Source: Ceratobasidium sp. AG-K
Taxonomy: Eukaryota > Basidiomycota > Agaricomycetes > Cantharellales > Ceratobasidiaceae
DNA: 64,000 bases
Direction of reading: 5' to 3'
NCBI GenBank assembly: GCA_037039685.1
Contig: JAWNGF010000011.1
Coordinates: 682,001 to 746,000, forward strand
The notes beneath the pieces are model-generated. The model did not search any database and was not told the DNA's origin. It worked only from the letters and a program-made list of their open reading frames with translations. Every line of letters starts with the position of its first letter. Positions within the stretch are counted from its first letter, which is position 1. Positions 15,155 to 30,103 of the stretch are shown here, piece after piece. The translations under genes were made by a program, and so were the position numbers.

Positions 15155-16934
15155 ATGCCTCGGTCCCCCTTTACTTCGGTCGTTTCTTTAGATGGAGCTA
15201 GTAGTTCCGCTCAGATACCATCCTGCGCCCGACTGGCGGAGAATAATTACAGTAAGTTACAGGAAGTGTACCAATCCATCAGTGAAGCTAGGAGGATCGT
15301 CGTGCTCTGCGGTGCGTTGCCATGAAGGCAGTACGAGCTACCCGAGATTTCAAGTGTTGAGAATATGTGCACGATAGGCGCAGGGATATCAGTCCATGCT
15401 GGAATCCCGGATTTTCGTTCTCCTAGCGGTCTATTCCAAAGCCTGAAGCGTGAGCATCCCAAGGAGAATATCACATCAGGGCGGGACCTGTTTGACGCTG
15501 CTGTCTTCAAGGTGTGTTATTGCGTCTGACGGTCATCATGCACTAGGTTTATTTGCATTCTAGTCCGAGGAGACCACCGCACTGTTCTACAAGATGATAT
15601 CTCATCTGGCGACACTTTCTGAGGACGCACAGCCAACACCGTTCCATGCCATGCTGCAACAACTAGACTCTCGAGGCCAACTACTCCGTGTTTATACTCA
15701 GAATATTGACGCTCTGGAGGAGCGTGCCGGGCTTTCTTTTGGTGTGCCGGTATTTCCACCTCGTCCTCGGAAGCGAAAGCTTGTAACACCGTCTGCCCCT
15801 GGTACCCCTGCAGGAAGCTCTTCATCAGATCTGTCACCGATACCGTCTCCTGCGTCACATACACCCGCCGTTATTTCATCAGCGATGTCATCCCCGGCTT
15901 CGACTCCGGCGCCTAATCCTCAGTTACCCCGCTGTGTCCCTCTACATGGCACTCTACAGCACCTCTATTGCCCAACATGCTACATGACGTTGCCTCTGTC
16001 TGATCACCTTGAATTCCTTAGACTTGGTACATCCTTGGCTTGCCCTCAGTGCGCTGAATTGGACGGAACTCGTCGGCTAGTCGGCAAGCGTACCCGTGGG
16101 GTTGCTCGGCTGCGCCCTGGAGTTGTGCTCTATAATGAGCCGCATCGAGAGGGCGAAGCCGAGCGGGTCGGCGAAATCGTCCGGCGAGACTTGATAGGCC
16201 TTGGCAGCGGCCAACTCAGCAGGTCGGGGTCTGCGCGGCGAAAGCGTGGTGATGATTTGCTCATTGTGGCTGGTACGAGCTTACGGATACCTGGTGCAAA
16301 GAGGATAGTGCGCGAATTCGCCAAAGCACTCCACCCCAGCGTTGATTCCGGCGATGATAAACAACCGGTTAAAACAGTCTACCTTAATCTCGAATTTCCT
16401 GTCCCAGCTCGTGAATGGGATGGAGTATTTGATGTCTGGGTGCAAGGCGATATTCAATCGTTTGCCCAGGGGTTCGAAGAGTACCAGGTCGAACAAAGCT
16501 CATCGGGGGAAGCTTCCTCTGTGTCCCCCAAACCAATCAGTATTCAATCTGGGAGACCGAAACGAAGTGGGAAGAGAGCATTTGACCAGCCTGTCTCCCC
16601 GTTAAGGAACACCACGACGTCTAAGAAGTCCAAATACAGGACATATACCGAACCCCCTCGTCCCGCAGTGCCGACACGCACTACACACCGGTCAGGTGGT
16701 GATCGTCGGCCGTCGGACCACAATTCAACCCTAATGAATAGTGCCTCCGAGCCCACCACGCGTTTGACGATCAAAATTAGACGGCAAATAGGAGGTCAAA
16801 CTACAGCTACGAGCAGCTCCACTATTCCATCTATACCACAGCCACAGGAAACTCACAACGCTACGTCCGGGGTTGTCGACTCCACTCGTCGTGCGGCACG
16901 ACCAAGCCTATTTCCTCCCAAGATTGCCACCTGA
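15155..16934 (+). CDS. NAD-dependent histone deacetylase, sirtuin, Hst3/Hst4-like
   Basis: Nuclear sirtuin that removes acetyl groups using NAD. Exons 15155-15311, 15378-15511 and 15564-16934 give 553 residues. Visible: GAGISVHAGIPDFRS (NAD binding), ENITSGRDLFDAAVF, YTQNIDALEERAGL, the catalytic histidine in VPLHGTLQHL, a zinc ribbon of CPTC and CPQC, GTSLRIPGAKRIVREF, and YLNLEFP closing the NAD pocket. A Ser/Pro-rich insert of about 60 residues sits between the TQNID motif and the catalytic histidine. The last 150 residues are Ser/Thr/Arg-rich and probably disordered. The ID-L-E and GTSL-x-PGAK wording favours the Hst3/Hst4 branch, whose known target is H3K56ac; that substrate is inferred. 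Confidence 0.88.
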
Positions 16935-18804
16935 CTTGCTTACCAGGCGGCCGTGAGTTCTTTAGCCGACTATACACGTCCCGACATGATTCCGTATGCC
17001 CTAGTCCGTTTAACGTTTAAGTATTCTATTTGTAGCGCTGTACCTAGTAGAGAGTCGTTTGAAACACAGTCCGTGAACAAAGTGTCACTTAGCTTCCTAC
17101 GTTTGGAGGCAATTCTGCTGAATTTGAGCTTGCTCGCTCGAGGTGGCATTCAGTTATCGCAATGTCAAACCGGTTCATTTTGTCTCCTTTTCCTACATAA
17201 TTGATGGTAGTCTAAAAAAGTCTAGCCAAGGGGAGTATGAGTAGCGGTTTACATTCGACCTATTCTGTCACGATCCGCTTGACAGCGAATGACTGTCATC
17301 CGATGCTGAAGGAGTCACGAAATCACGATTACGATAGGAGATCGGGGGACGTATGCTGCATGACGTAAACGAGCGCTTCATTCGGGGGAGATATTCTCCC
17401 CGCAGTACCCCGTCCGTTAACAATTATAATGGCGGTCGAGGACCGAACAAAGTTAGCACGACAATGGGTGTACCTGGCGAAAGCAGGAACAGGGAATGCG
17501 TGTAGCCACTAGCCTAGATACAACGTGGACCAGCGTCTCAGAGCAGCAGAGTTTGGGGATAATGCGGAACCTGCAAGTATAGGAAGTACCACTGACCACA
17601 AGAAGAAAGGAGAGTACATTCCGGATCGATTAGCAGGCTCCCGGATCCTTGGTAAATCCATTGAAGTAATCACAACCGGACAATCGTGTCCATTGCACGG
17701 CTCTGTACCTCAGCTCCGAAATTCAGATACAACCAGGACCTAACCAACCTAGCGGAATAGACTTTGCCTATACACACCGTTCTACCGCACGAGCCTAGCA
17801 ATAACGCAAACTCTATCAAAAAACCTGTCGTCGATCAATGTTTAGATACTCGGCCGATTTTACTGATCCACACGCCCACAACTTGTGTCACTGACCGGGT
17901 GGCGTATCTAGCTCTTTCTTTTGTCGTGGACCTAGATCACCTGAAGTGAATTGTTGTGCTTTGGAATGGCGGAAGTGGCAACCAGGTTCCGTATATGCGG
18001 GTCTGAGCGAGCAGGTTTCAGCTCAGCTCAGCTCGTCAAAGTCTAGGTTCTCATCCCTCAAGCAACCACTTATCTGCAACGTCCATGTCGTGGAGCGGAT
18101 CGACAAGCCGCTCATTGTTTGGGTTTTGCCCCTTTGTAGGGCTTTTATTGCTGACGAAGCGCGACCCCTGTTCATTACACACACATGCTTACGCCTCAAC
18201 CTACACGGCTCTCTTATGTCCTATGGAAGCTTGGTAACGCAACGACGTCAGTGAGTATTAATTCTGTAACGAAGTAGGTCCTTCATTCACCTGAAATCTG
18301 ATGCGACCCAGTGATATCCTGAGTCGGTTATATTGGCGCAGATCCTGGGTCTGGGCTTGATCCAGATTCCTTGAGCGAGCGGTGGCGGGATGAATTCGAG
18401 GCCGCAAAGCTAACTTTAGCCCGGGCCCCCAAAATTTGGCGTGGGATTTGTATATACGCCACCAAGCTTGCGCTCCTGTTGTCGTGACCTCACTCGCCAA
18501 CGCGTAAGCTTAAAAAACTTATTGGGGCAGGTTGGTGCTTGGGAAGTGAAGAGTTATTCGATGCTCGGGTTTATAAAAAAAAATACAATACAGCTTGAGA
18601 CTACAATTGATCGAGCAGAAGACAATGTCCAAGAGCATCATAGAAGTTTGAAGCATACGAGCGTTGCATAATGTAATAAAAGTCCAGCCGTCACTGGGGT
18701 ACCGCAAAGAGACAACGTGCAGAACCCAAGGAAGGATGATAGAACAACAAAAAGGCAAAATAAAAGTAACATATAGGGGTTGCATAGCACGATATGGAAA
18801 GGAA
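16935..18804. other. intergenic, no supported gene
   Basis: Between convergent genes. Frames up to 102 codons lack any recognisable motif or splice partner. Confidence 0.45.
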
Positions 18805-19971
18805 TTAGGCGTACGCTCCAGTACCACGCATAGAGCGGGTTGGTGGTTTGTGTACCCTGAAGGTAGTGGTACCAACTCGACCAGCCTTGTCACCAAGGCG
18901 CAACAAGCTCTTTTGAAGCTTACGTCCCTCCTGCCAAATCCAATGAGCACATTTACAGAACCAAACACAAGCATCCTCACCTCTGTGCCTTCAACAAGTC
19001 GCTGATGGAGGGCCAGGCACTGTGCTTCCTTGCCCCAGTGTCGTGAGCGTGCATCAGAGCGGCGGAATCCCTGGCGGCAACCATGACAAGAATACGGTGT
19101 TTCGCCGCTGTGTACGCGTGAGTGACGGGTCAAGTCGTGTTGACGAGCGAATGCCATTCGACACGAACCACAAGGGTACGGGCGATCCGGATCAACTTCC
19201 TCATTCTAAATCGCCGTTAGTCGGGAGCACTTGTTAGGATCAATTACTGTCACTTACTCGAGTATGCGAATGACGTGATGAATCCGATGACGTTGGTCGG
19301 GACTCGAGGCCAACGGCACACGATTCGGTTTGAAGCGAAATGGGACCAATGGCAGGGGTAAGGGGGCCAGGGGACGGTGATGCCGAAGAGTACTTGGAAC
19401 GTGCGAGGGAAAGTGGTGAAGGTGGGGTATCAGCACCATTGATGTCTCGTCGTTGAGATTTGACTGTGTAAGGCGAATAGCGCACAGAAGATGAACCACC
19501 GTCGGCGAATTGAGATGGAACTTGAAATGAGCTATTGCTCGGCCACGATGGCTGGTAGGGCTCGGTAGGAACCTCGAGTTGTTGACGCTGGCCAAAGGCG
19601 GGGGAGGGTGCATAGATCGACTCATGGGGGAACCGGGACGAGCCAGCCACCGTTTCATGAAGTTGATAGCCTTCCAGGGGCATGACTGGATACTCTGATG
19701 AAGTCGAATAAACCGGATAAGGCATGGACATTTCCTGGCCTGCAAGCCCCAGATTGGAACTTGGATCGGCGAATTCGGAAGTGTACAACATCGACTCGGA
19801 GTGGCATAGCGTGCGCGCACACGGTTCCAACCCCTTGTGCTGGTCGAGTGACCATGGCTGAGCCTGGCCGTCAGCTTGCGCAGACTGATAGTAGGCGAGA
19901 TGCATGGAACTGGTCGGGTCAAGATGTTGGGAGTGGCTGTACAAGTGAGACTGGTAGACCAAGTCGTTCAT
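18805..19971 (-). CDS. C2H2 zinc-finger transcription factor
   Basis: Exons (minus) 19971-19258, 19205-18981 and 18930-18805. About 240 residues of Ser/Pro/Gln/Tyr-rich, probably disordered activation region come first. Two adjacent fingers follow: the first C-x2-C-x12-H-x3-H (CGSCRMAFARQHDLTRHSRVH), the second C-x2-C-x12-H with a terminal Cys (CHGCRQGFRRSDARSRHWGK), linked by SGETPY. A 50-residue basic tail ends at TAA 18807-18805. The second-finger form is common in fungal regulators. The start at 19971 (MNDLVYQ) was chosen because the sequence before it looks like an intron 3' end (cacacag); the frame is open to an ATG at 20163. The target genes cannot be read from the sequence. Confidence 0.8.
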
Positions 19972-21887
19972 CTGTGTGATGTGAGCGGGGGGTGGTGGGT
20001 GTGAGCAAGGGTGACACTTTAAATGTTGGAGGGACAAGTAGAAGAAGTCGTTGGGGATGAGTTTCAGCACATTCACATTTGGTCGTATTATATGAATGAA
20101 GCACTCTTGTTGCGGAGAGGTGCAATTTGAAACGAAGCGATCGGGCCAGTCCGGCGGTTCCAAGGATCCAATGAGTCCGATAACTACTCAAATACCACCC
20201 AGGGTCCTTGCTCCAGACCTCCGGACCCCGGGTGAGCTAGCGGAACCCAGCAGGCCGTGATAATCTGTTGTATCGACGTGTGCGCGATTCCCAACGGTTC
20301 AAGCAGTAGATGTACTATTTGTTGCTCTCATGAGGACCCCTGGTCTCAACGAGCGAGTGCCTCCGTCCACATTACCTTCACCTACGCATCTCATATACTA
20401 CGTACTTCGACATTCAGTACTCATAAGTTTCATTTTTCAACACACCTCCGAGGACAAGGAACTCCGAGTCCGGATCACGCGCCGCCGATATTAACCTGAC
20501 ATAAGCCCAATAGAGCATCGTCCTTCGATGGATACCACTCTGAGCCACTCAAGGTCTCAACTTGACATACCGAAGCCGCCCGCTATCCACATCCCCTAAC
20601 AGTCATACGTTGGCGAGTTTCAAACCCAATGCGCTGACGTAGGGGCGTCTGGCGACCCTTCGGTGTGGCCTCAAATCCATCGTTGACATTGTTATCGTTG
20701 GGACCGGAAGAAGGGTTTATAGCTTACTGGGGCCCGTCGGACTCTTAGGGCTTACGCTGCAAGTTGCCGGACACAATAAATGATACTCTCATTAGATTTT
20801 CATAGGGCGGCATATGAAGGGCGTAGCTGCTGCAACCTCCGCGCCCGAGTGTCAAAGGAAACCTGGTTCGCAACGGTGCATGTTCTATATACCCAGTTTC
20901 ACGACGAGCAGAGAACCTGCAGCTGGAACCACGACTACTTTGCCCTTGCTGCCGAATCGTTTTAAAAAACTTGATGGTCGTTGATGTCCATAGTGCATAT
21001 ATACAATAGCGTTTTCAGCGCAAACTGGGCTCTGAGTTCGGATTTATTGGGCGTAAGTCAAGCTTGAATACAGCCCTCTCGACTGCTTGATTAGCTCCCG
21101 ACACATACTCCCAATCTGACTTGGTTCTATTTGTGAAGGAAGACTACCTGATGTTGGCCGACCCGAGCGCATGCCAGTTGGGTTCTGTATAGGGTACATT
21201 CATCAATTGTTTAAGCAATGCATACATTTCATTATGAACACACGCGGTCGATGGAATCATGCTCTAAATCAGAAGAACATGTCTAAGTAAGGTTATAGAA
21301 CCATAGCCGAGGCTGATGATGGGTATGCTAAAGGGGTCCAATTCCGCGCTAATGAGGTGAAATGAGATACTGTAATTGGATAGTTCCCGCTCAGGTGCGG
21401 TCGTTTCCACTCGTCACCCAGTCCTAGCAATTGGAAAGTGAAGAGATGCGAAGTATACCTTAAAATGGGCCGCGCGGTTATTTCTTATTGACGAATAGTA
21501 TGTAGGACAAGATCTGGCTGAAAGACTATCTGGTACAGAAAACTGTAACGAAAAGCTTCTTGTGTGTGCCGCATCGAGTCCCCGACGGATTGGGTAACAC
21601 CAACGTCCAGGCACTCAATACTCGACGTATACGATTAAACTCGGGGGGTGGCGCGTATTATGGGGTAAATGCCTTTGTGCATGGAGCCTTGACCAATTTT
21701 TGTCTCTTTTTTCGTGTGAATATACTAATATCAATATTATTTTGGCACGTAGGACGATTTGGGCGAGGCTTTCAGCCTGTCCAAGGCCACGAGGAGCACG
21801 AAGTGCGTCACGTGGGCTAACTGACTGTGATGAGGTCAGCATAACAACGTTCCAGGTGATACCTTGTGATTTGTTTCTGCGCACCAC
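19972..21887. other. intergenic between divergent genes, no supported gene
   Basis: Contains the promoters of the zinc-finger gene (minus) and RAE1 (plus), and possibly a 5' exon of the former. Nothing else recognised. Confidence 0.45.
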
Positions 21888-23597
21888 ATGGCATTCTTTG
21901 GGGGCAGTACGACTACGACGAACACGACAACGGATGTCAAGGATGTTGAGCTAGTAGACCCACCGGGCGACTCCATTTCCTGTTTGGATTTTAGCCCGAC
22001 GGCTGATTATCTTGCCGTTGGGAGCTGGAACAACGAGGTAAGCGCGAATCTTATAGCACGAATTTCTCTTCACCGATTTTCCTTTCGCCGCGATGGCACC
22101 AAGGTTCGGCTATATGAGATTGGCGCCCAAGGCCAGAGCCAGGGAAAGGCTATGTTTTCACACGAGGGCCCGGTTCTGAGTGTCTGCTGGAACAAGGTGC
22201 GCCACTTTTCCATCGGTAATGATACTCTCTTATGGTTTGCAGGAAGGAAATAAGGTCTTTTCTGGAGGAGCGGACAAGGTGAGGTTGGCGCCACATAGGG
22301 TACGCTTTTTTTATTATTAACAACACTAACCTGGATAGGCTGGGCGAATGTTTGATGTCCAAACGGGACAAGCGACTCAGATAGCCGCTCACGACGCTGC
22401 CATATCATGTGTTAAATGGATTGACGCCCAAGGTGGAATTTTGGCCACTGGAAGCTGGGATAAGACTCTGAAGGCAAGCTGCTTTGTCTTTGTGGGCAGC
22501 TTGGGGTTCCTGATGTTTCATTTTTTATTATATATCTAGTACTGGGATACGCGCCAATCCACACCCGTCGCTAAAGTCGATCTTCCGGAGCGGTGCTACA
22601 CCATGGACGTTACATACCCTCTTTTGGTTGTCGGGACAGCAGAAAGGCACATACAAATGTTTAACTTGAATAATCCGACAGCTGCGTACCGGGTCAGCTT
22701 GTTTTTCTGTTTTGTTGGAGCCGAGGCTCGTTCTAGAACACGTTACTCACACTGAGAATCTGGTCTCAAACAGACAATGGTTTCACCGCTTAAATGGCAG
22801 ACGCGTGTGATTTCATGCTTCACAACTGCGAATGGATTCGCTGTAGGGAGCATCGAAGGCAGGGTTGCCATTCAGTAAGTACGCTGATTTCGGTCACTTT
22901 TCCAATATTTAACCATATCCTCGACTGTAATTTTTAGATATGTGGAAGAAAAAGACTCGAGGTACGCCACCAAGAAATGGGGTCGCTCTTTCGGAACTCG
23001 GGAATAATATTAGAATCTTTTAGTTTGAACTTCTCCTTCAAGTGCCATCGGAAAGACCAAGGGGCTTCGAAGGACAACACACAGGTGTTTGCCGTCAATG
23101 ACATGTCTTTTCACCCGTGCATGGGACTTTTAGCACGGTGAGCCAAGCCAACGGTGCGCTCATTCTCCGTTGGTCGCTTAACAGATGTGTCGACAGGCCG
23201 GAGCGGATGGAACGATCAACTTTTGGGATAAAGATTCGAAGACACGGTTGAAAAGTAAGCGGTCAGGAACCAACCGATCATATGCAACTAATATTTGCCA
23301 CAAACAGCCTTTGACCAAGCTCCTGGACCCATAGCCTGTATGTACACGTCGTTGTCGGAGGCAAACCTGATTTAATTTAACTTTTTCTAGGCACCGCATT
23401 CAACAAAACCGGCTCACTCTTCGCCTATGCAGTTTCCTATGACTGGAGCAAAGGGTATAGCGGGATGACGCCGGATCACCCCAACAAGGTTATGTTGCAC
23501 GTTACAAAAGACGACGAGATCAAGGCAAGTCGTCTGCATCAGTATCTTCATGCTTGTGGCTGAGGCGTTTGCTATCCAGCGTCGGCCAAAGAAATAG
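21888..23597 (+). CDS. RAE1: mRNA export factor Rae1/Gle2 (WD40)
   Basis: Nuclear pore associated seven-bladed WD40 protein needed for poly(A) RNA export; binds Nup98-type GLEBS motifs. Exons: 21888-22037, 22104-22196, 22243-22278, 22339-22473, 22540-22692, 22774-22874, 22938-22961, 23024-23137, about 23196-23254, 23308-23337, 23391-23524, 23580-23597. The N-terminus has the Thr/Asn tract and DPPGDSISCLDFSPTADYLA typical of Rae1. Later pieces are GTAERHIQMFNL, GSIEGRVAIQY, AYAVSYDWSKG and the basic end KRRPKK. Introns after 22473 and 23524 begin with GC (gcaagc, gcaagt). The junction of exons 8 and 9 is one base out of frame with any AG acceptor I can find, although both sides match the family. 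This is either unusual splicing, a sequence error or a true break. Confidence 0.9.
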
Positions 23598-24245
23598 GGT
23601 TGCTATCTAGCATGTTTATTGTTCACATACAATCAGCCTTTCTGCTATCTATTTTCCTGAGATGTAATGCGTTGTGCAAAGTGTAAACTCGTTGGACTTT
23701 GACATATCACATGACCATTGCCCGGATCCAGATTGTGATGGGTTCTTTCCCCGCGTCAACAAAACCCGCTCCTTTTGGAGACTATTGATCCCGTGATCTG
23801 CATAAACCTTACTTGCACCACCGAGAAGTCAATACAAAGTCGGGATTAGCTTAATCAACCGGGGTCCGGCGATCCTATGCACGTGTAAATACAAAGATCG
23901 ACGGACTCGCTAAGCAACAGCGAATCTACAGCAGATGGTGGTTAGATTAAGCCTTCTCACCGCTCAATGTTAAAACACATATAGCCGGCTTCGACTGACA
24001 CGCCACTTCCGGCCTGGACGACAGGCTTTTTGGTCCAGAAGCGTGTGTGCGATTAACGCTTGACTGCTCAGAGTTTCGGCTCAACAGAGATCGCACACGG
24101 GCCAACATCGACATTCAATGGTGCTCCAGATCAATAGACAAACTGTCAAACTGGAGTAGATACAGTTCGAACTAGGGCAAGGAACCACGCTACCCCTTCT
24201 CGGGTGCCATGAGTCGTAAATCCTCAGAAGTCAATAACTTCCTCG
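23598..24245. other. intergenic between convergent genes
   Basis: About 650 bases. No gene or repeat recognised. Confidence 0.45.
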
Positions 24246-25751
<1,506 letters not shown>

Positions 25752-26087
25752 AGCAAGGATTGTGTCGTTGGCAACAAAGGTCAGCAAAAGTTAGAATCAA
25801 TTCAAGTGCTGCAATCTGGACGTCGGGTCGAGAATGGTCTGCTGGTCAAGGTAGAGGTTGACATGGCGGTCGAGCAAGCCTTAAACTGTGGGGAATATTC
25901 ACGTTGACCGGGACCGGCAGCCATGATTGCCGCCATAATTTGATCACGTGCTTAGGTTTAAAACCGGCCAATCCCGCTCGCTCTATGACGCTTTAATGGC
26001 TTCAACGACAAAATAATATACACAAGTATAACAAAAAGCCCGTAAAGCACTTTTGATGGGAGAAGGATGATGGGTGTGCGACGGTCT
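25752..26087. other. intergenic
   Basis: Promoter of the nitronate monooxygenase and 3' region of ILV5, both on the minus strand. No further feature. Confidence 0.45.
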
Positions 26088-27694
26088 TTAGATCTTGGGA
26101 GCAGGGCCTTTGTAGTCTGGACGCAAAGACCTGACAGTTTTACCTTATTGTTTAATTAAAAACGTCAATCATCCGCTAATCAAAGTCTATTTCTGACACG
26201 ACATACCTGCACGCCAGATCTCCTGTTCGTCGATCTCTTTCAGCTCCCTGGCCAAGTCCTCGCGGTAAGTCTTGCGTCCGTTGAACTCGAGGGAGCGACG
26301 AGTCTCGGTGCCGTTGCGAACCGACTCGTAGAGCTACGAACTATATTAGATCACGGTACCCAAATGTTTGGCTTCAAACATACTGCCTCGAAGACGGGGC
26401 GGTTTGCCTTTTCGAATTCAGGAGCCCAGTCGAGGGCACCGCGACGAGCGGTGGTGGAGCAGGCGGCATACATGTAATCCTATAAAAAAGAGTCAGATTG
26501 ATCGATCTAGATTAATCAAGCTCGCTCCACATACCATGCCGTACTGTCCGATCAGAGGGAACAAGGATTGAGTCGCCTCTTCAACGGTCTCATTGAATGC
26601 CTCAGAGGGGCTGTGGCCATTGGCGCGAAGAACCTTGTACTGCGCAAGGAACATGCCCTCTGTAGATTTGTCAACGTTTGGCGCATTTACCTCAAGGACT
26701 AGACTCACGAATACCACCCATCAGCTAATACGGGTAGATTAAATGAGTCAAAATCGACCCATTCGGCCTCGGACTACCACTTACCACACCGCGTTCGCCA
26801 TAGAGATCAGAGTAAACTTCCTTCTCAAATGTGGTCTCGTAGAGGTAGCCACTTCCAACGGCGATGCCCAGAGCGATCGCCTTCTCCTTGGCCTTGCCGG
26901 TCACGTCTTGCCAAACCGCAATACTGCTGTTGATACCACGACCTTCCTTGAACAGGGTGCGCACGGTTCGTCCGGATCCCTTGGGAGCGACCAAGATGAC
27001 ATCGACATCCTTGGGGGGGATAACGTTGGTATCGTCCTTGTAGACGACCGAGAAGCCGTGCGAGAAGTAGAGGGTCTTGCCCTTGGTAATCAGAGGAGCG
27101 ATTTGGGACCATGTCTGAGCTTGAGCAGCATCAGACAAGAGGTTCATCACAATTGAACCGCGGTTGATGGCCTCTTCGATGGGGAACAGAGTCTCGCCTG
27201 GCACCTATAGTAATGTCAAGTGTTAGGGCTGAGATAAATCATCAGCATATAAGCTCATACCCAGCCGTCCTCCATCGCCTGCTTCCATGACTCGCCATCC
27301 TTTCGGACACCGACAATGACATTCAAGCCATTGTCACGCGCATTGAGCCCCTGTCCGTGACCCTGCGAGCCGTATCCAATGAGAGCAAGAGTATCGTTCT
27401 TGAAGTAGTCCTGGAGCTTGGCAAGAGGCCAGTCAGCTCGTTCGTAGACGACTTCTTTGGTGCCCGCAAAGTCGAGAGTCTTGACACCACGGGTCTATCA
27501 AACCAATGTAAGGCACGAGCGAACATGGGTCCATTAATAGTGCTAACCTGAGTCGGCGCAAAGGCTGACCGAGAGATGGCTGCGGTCGCTGCACGAGCAA
27601 GGAGCGAGTATGAGCGAGCAGCAGTCGATGGCTTGGCCGCAACCCTAGGGGCAGCGCGGATGGCCTGGCGAATGGCACGGGATGCGACAGACAT
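26088..27694 (-). CDS. ILV5: ketol-acid reductoisomerase, mitochondrial
   Basis: Second common enzyme of branched-chain amino acid synthesis; NADPH- and Mg-dependent isomeroreduction of acetolactate. Exons (minus): 27694-27548, 27494-27261, 27204-26785, 26724-26709, 26659-26535, 26479-26384, 26333-26207, 26143-26088, totalling 406 residues, the usual fungal length. Residues 1-50 are Arg/Ala/Ser-rich without acids, a mitochondrial presequence. Then come [18 protein letters not shown] (NADP fold), [17 protein letters not shown], the metal-binding knot region [17 protein letters not shown], and a C-terminal [18 protein letters not shown]. One exon (26724-26709) is only 16 bases. Confidence 0.97.
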
Positions 27695-27914
27695 TTTGGA
27701 TTGGAGGGAGAGTAGGAAACTTGCAGCGTATGCGCGGCTTTTATCCGTCGGTCGACGTTCGAGTCAACTGGCCGAAATGAGCCTCTGTAACTTTTCTTTG
27801 GGGATCAAATCCGAACAAGTCCGAGAGCAATTGCAAACGATTTTTGCTAAGCGCCAGGAGAGGACCAGTCCCAACTATTTCATTACATTTATTGTAAGGT
27901 CAACTATATATGTG

Positions 27915-30103
27915 TTACAAAAATCCGGCTCTTTCAGCACGGAATCTCGATATGCGCTTGGGAGGTTCGGCTGCTTTCGTTTCACCCGTAGAACCAGGTG
28001 CTACCCGCTCCATAACGCCGCGGCCCATAAGGCTTGGGGTGGTGACGTTAACCGTCGGCGTGGGTGACTGGTTCGACCTCTGGGCCTGAGCAAAGCGAGA
28101 ACCCCCTCGACCACGGGCATTAGGGGTTATTGTAGGAGCATGCTCCTTGACGGCTTCAGACATTGGAGCAGGTCGCACGAAGCCAGGCTTTGGTTTGGGT
28201 GGGGCCACCTGGAACGCCGGGTCGAACCCAAACCCGGATTCGATGATCGTGGGTTGAGTAAATTGGGACGCAGGAGCAGGTGCTGTTTGCGAGGCGCTTG
28301 GAATCGAGACAGTGGCTTTAGCTTTGGGTACTGGTTTACCGGTCAGGGGTGCCTTTTGAGCTACAGGACGCACAGGTCCCAGCTTGGACATTGGAGCAGG
28401 GCCCAGAACAGGGGAGACTGGTTGACCTTGAGGTGAAGTATTCTGTGGAGGTTTGGGATCGTCGATTGGAAGGTTGTTGCCGCGTCGGAGGAGCTCAATC
28501 GTTTTCTCTGTCAGGTCTTCCTGGCCATTGTTACCTGCTCCGGTAAGCGAATCTATCGACGCATCAACTTCCTTGTCTGCCGTATTGTCGACTACCAATT
28601 CGCCATCAATAACTCTTCCGAATTGAACCGCCGAGTTGATTAACCTCTGGGGATCTCCGTGCAGCCTTGATCGGCGGAACCGGGTGGTGTTAGACTTCCA
28701 GAGTGTTGTGTGTAAGCGTATGTCAACATAGGGGTATCTGTACTCACCTGTACATCACTCCCATCCGGTTCATTCCCGGTCTCGTCATCACGATTAGGCG
28801 TTCCATCCGTTGCGTTCGAGTCGAAAAGCGGTCCAGATGTTACACCTGGCCCCATCTGGTTTCGTCGAGCATAATACGCGAGGGCTATTTCCCGCTGTAG
28901 CATTGCCTCATCAAAGTCCGTGTCATCAATATCGATAGTTGGTGTGACGCCCTCATCTGCATCAGTCTCATCATCGGATGTCGCTAGCTGACCGAGCGCC
29001 TCCTTGGGGACCTCTGTTTCCGAGTCTTCTGAGTCTTCGGGCATGTCATGGACCTGATCTCCCTCGTCTTCATTCTCATCGTCCGAGTCGGCCATTCTTT
29101 CAGCCGGACTTGATTGAGCAAACGGGCGTTCCATGACAAGGTCTTTCATAACACCGGCGGTTTTGGCAGGCCCTGGCTTGTTCGAGTTTAGAGGCACCAG
29201 AATGACATCTCCCCAGTCGAGCTCCGGTTCGGATGAGCGGGGCTGACCGGATGAATCCCCTCGTGGCGGATCGGCGAATGAGACACTCTTTTGCTTTTTG
29301 GGCCTAGATGGTCCACTAGCCGCTTGAGACGCGGCGTCCGAGCTCTTGGAGAGCAGCGAGCCGCTATTCGGGGCTATTGGCACAGAGGAGCTTGTCGGCT
29401 TGGCTGCTGAAACCGAGACAGCTGATCCAGATTGGGTTATCGGCTGTCGAACAATTTGATCCAGAGCGCGCTGTGGCGTCACTCGTACAGCTGCGGGTAC
29501 CTCATTCCGTCTCTTTGGTTCGTTAGCTGCCGCCTCCCTGGCGAGCTCTTCTTGTTCCTCCTGCTCCAGGAGATCAAGGATCCTGTCCCGTTCCTGTCGA
29601 CGAGCTGCCAGTGCCGCCGGGCTGAGGGCCCAGTCGGGGAGCGGAGAAAATGATGGCTCGAATTGTTTCGATTGGGATGGAGTGCCAACAGGCAATGTGC
29701 TGATCCCCGACGAGTCGTTGGTCACGGGTTCGACGATCTCCATGATGGGTAATCCTTCTTCATTCAAAGGCTGTGGCGTACAAGTTGGTTCATATGCTGA
29801 TCAGTGGCGAGAGCATTCTTACGCAAGGACGAAGACTCACCCGGCCTTGATCATCCCGGGGCACATTAGTATAAGCGTCAAGTCCGCCTTTACTAGCTAG
29901 AAGCTCGTCCAACCTTTCCGCAAGTTTGTCGATATCCGCATCATCTGGGAGTGTCATCTGCCCATTGGGCACGAGTGAATTAAGAAGTGCGAGTAGTGCT
30001 GACGAGTAGAGTTAGGTCCTCGCGACTGGGATTATCCAGATCAATCCGACTCACCCTCCTGTTTGCTCTTCCCTACATCGCGAACCTCAGAAGGAGTAGA
30101 CAT
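27915..30103 (-). CDS. acidic disordered protein, possibly URI/Bud27-like
   Basis: Exons (minus): 30103-30055, 29998-29841, 29770-28748, 28647-27915 (about 650 residues). The N-terminus has a helical, Leu-rich segment (ALLALLNSLVPNG then DIDKLAERLDELL) followed by PLNEEGLPIMEIVEP. The middle is Ser/Pro/Asp/Glu-rich with KSVSFADPP, which fits the RVxF docking form for protein phosphatase 1. The C-terminus ends KRISRFRAERAGFL. The NEEG-P motif, the K-x-V-x-F motif and the SRF-(R/K)-x-x-R ending together resemble fungal URI/Bud27 proteins with a DUF3835 region, but no prefoldin domain is clear. The third intron (28648-28747) is 100 bases, longer than its neighbours. The function is left open. 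Confidence 0.6.
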
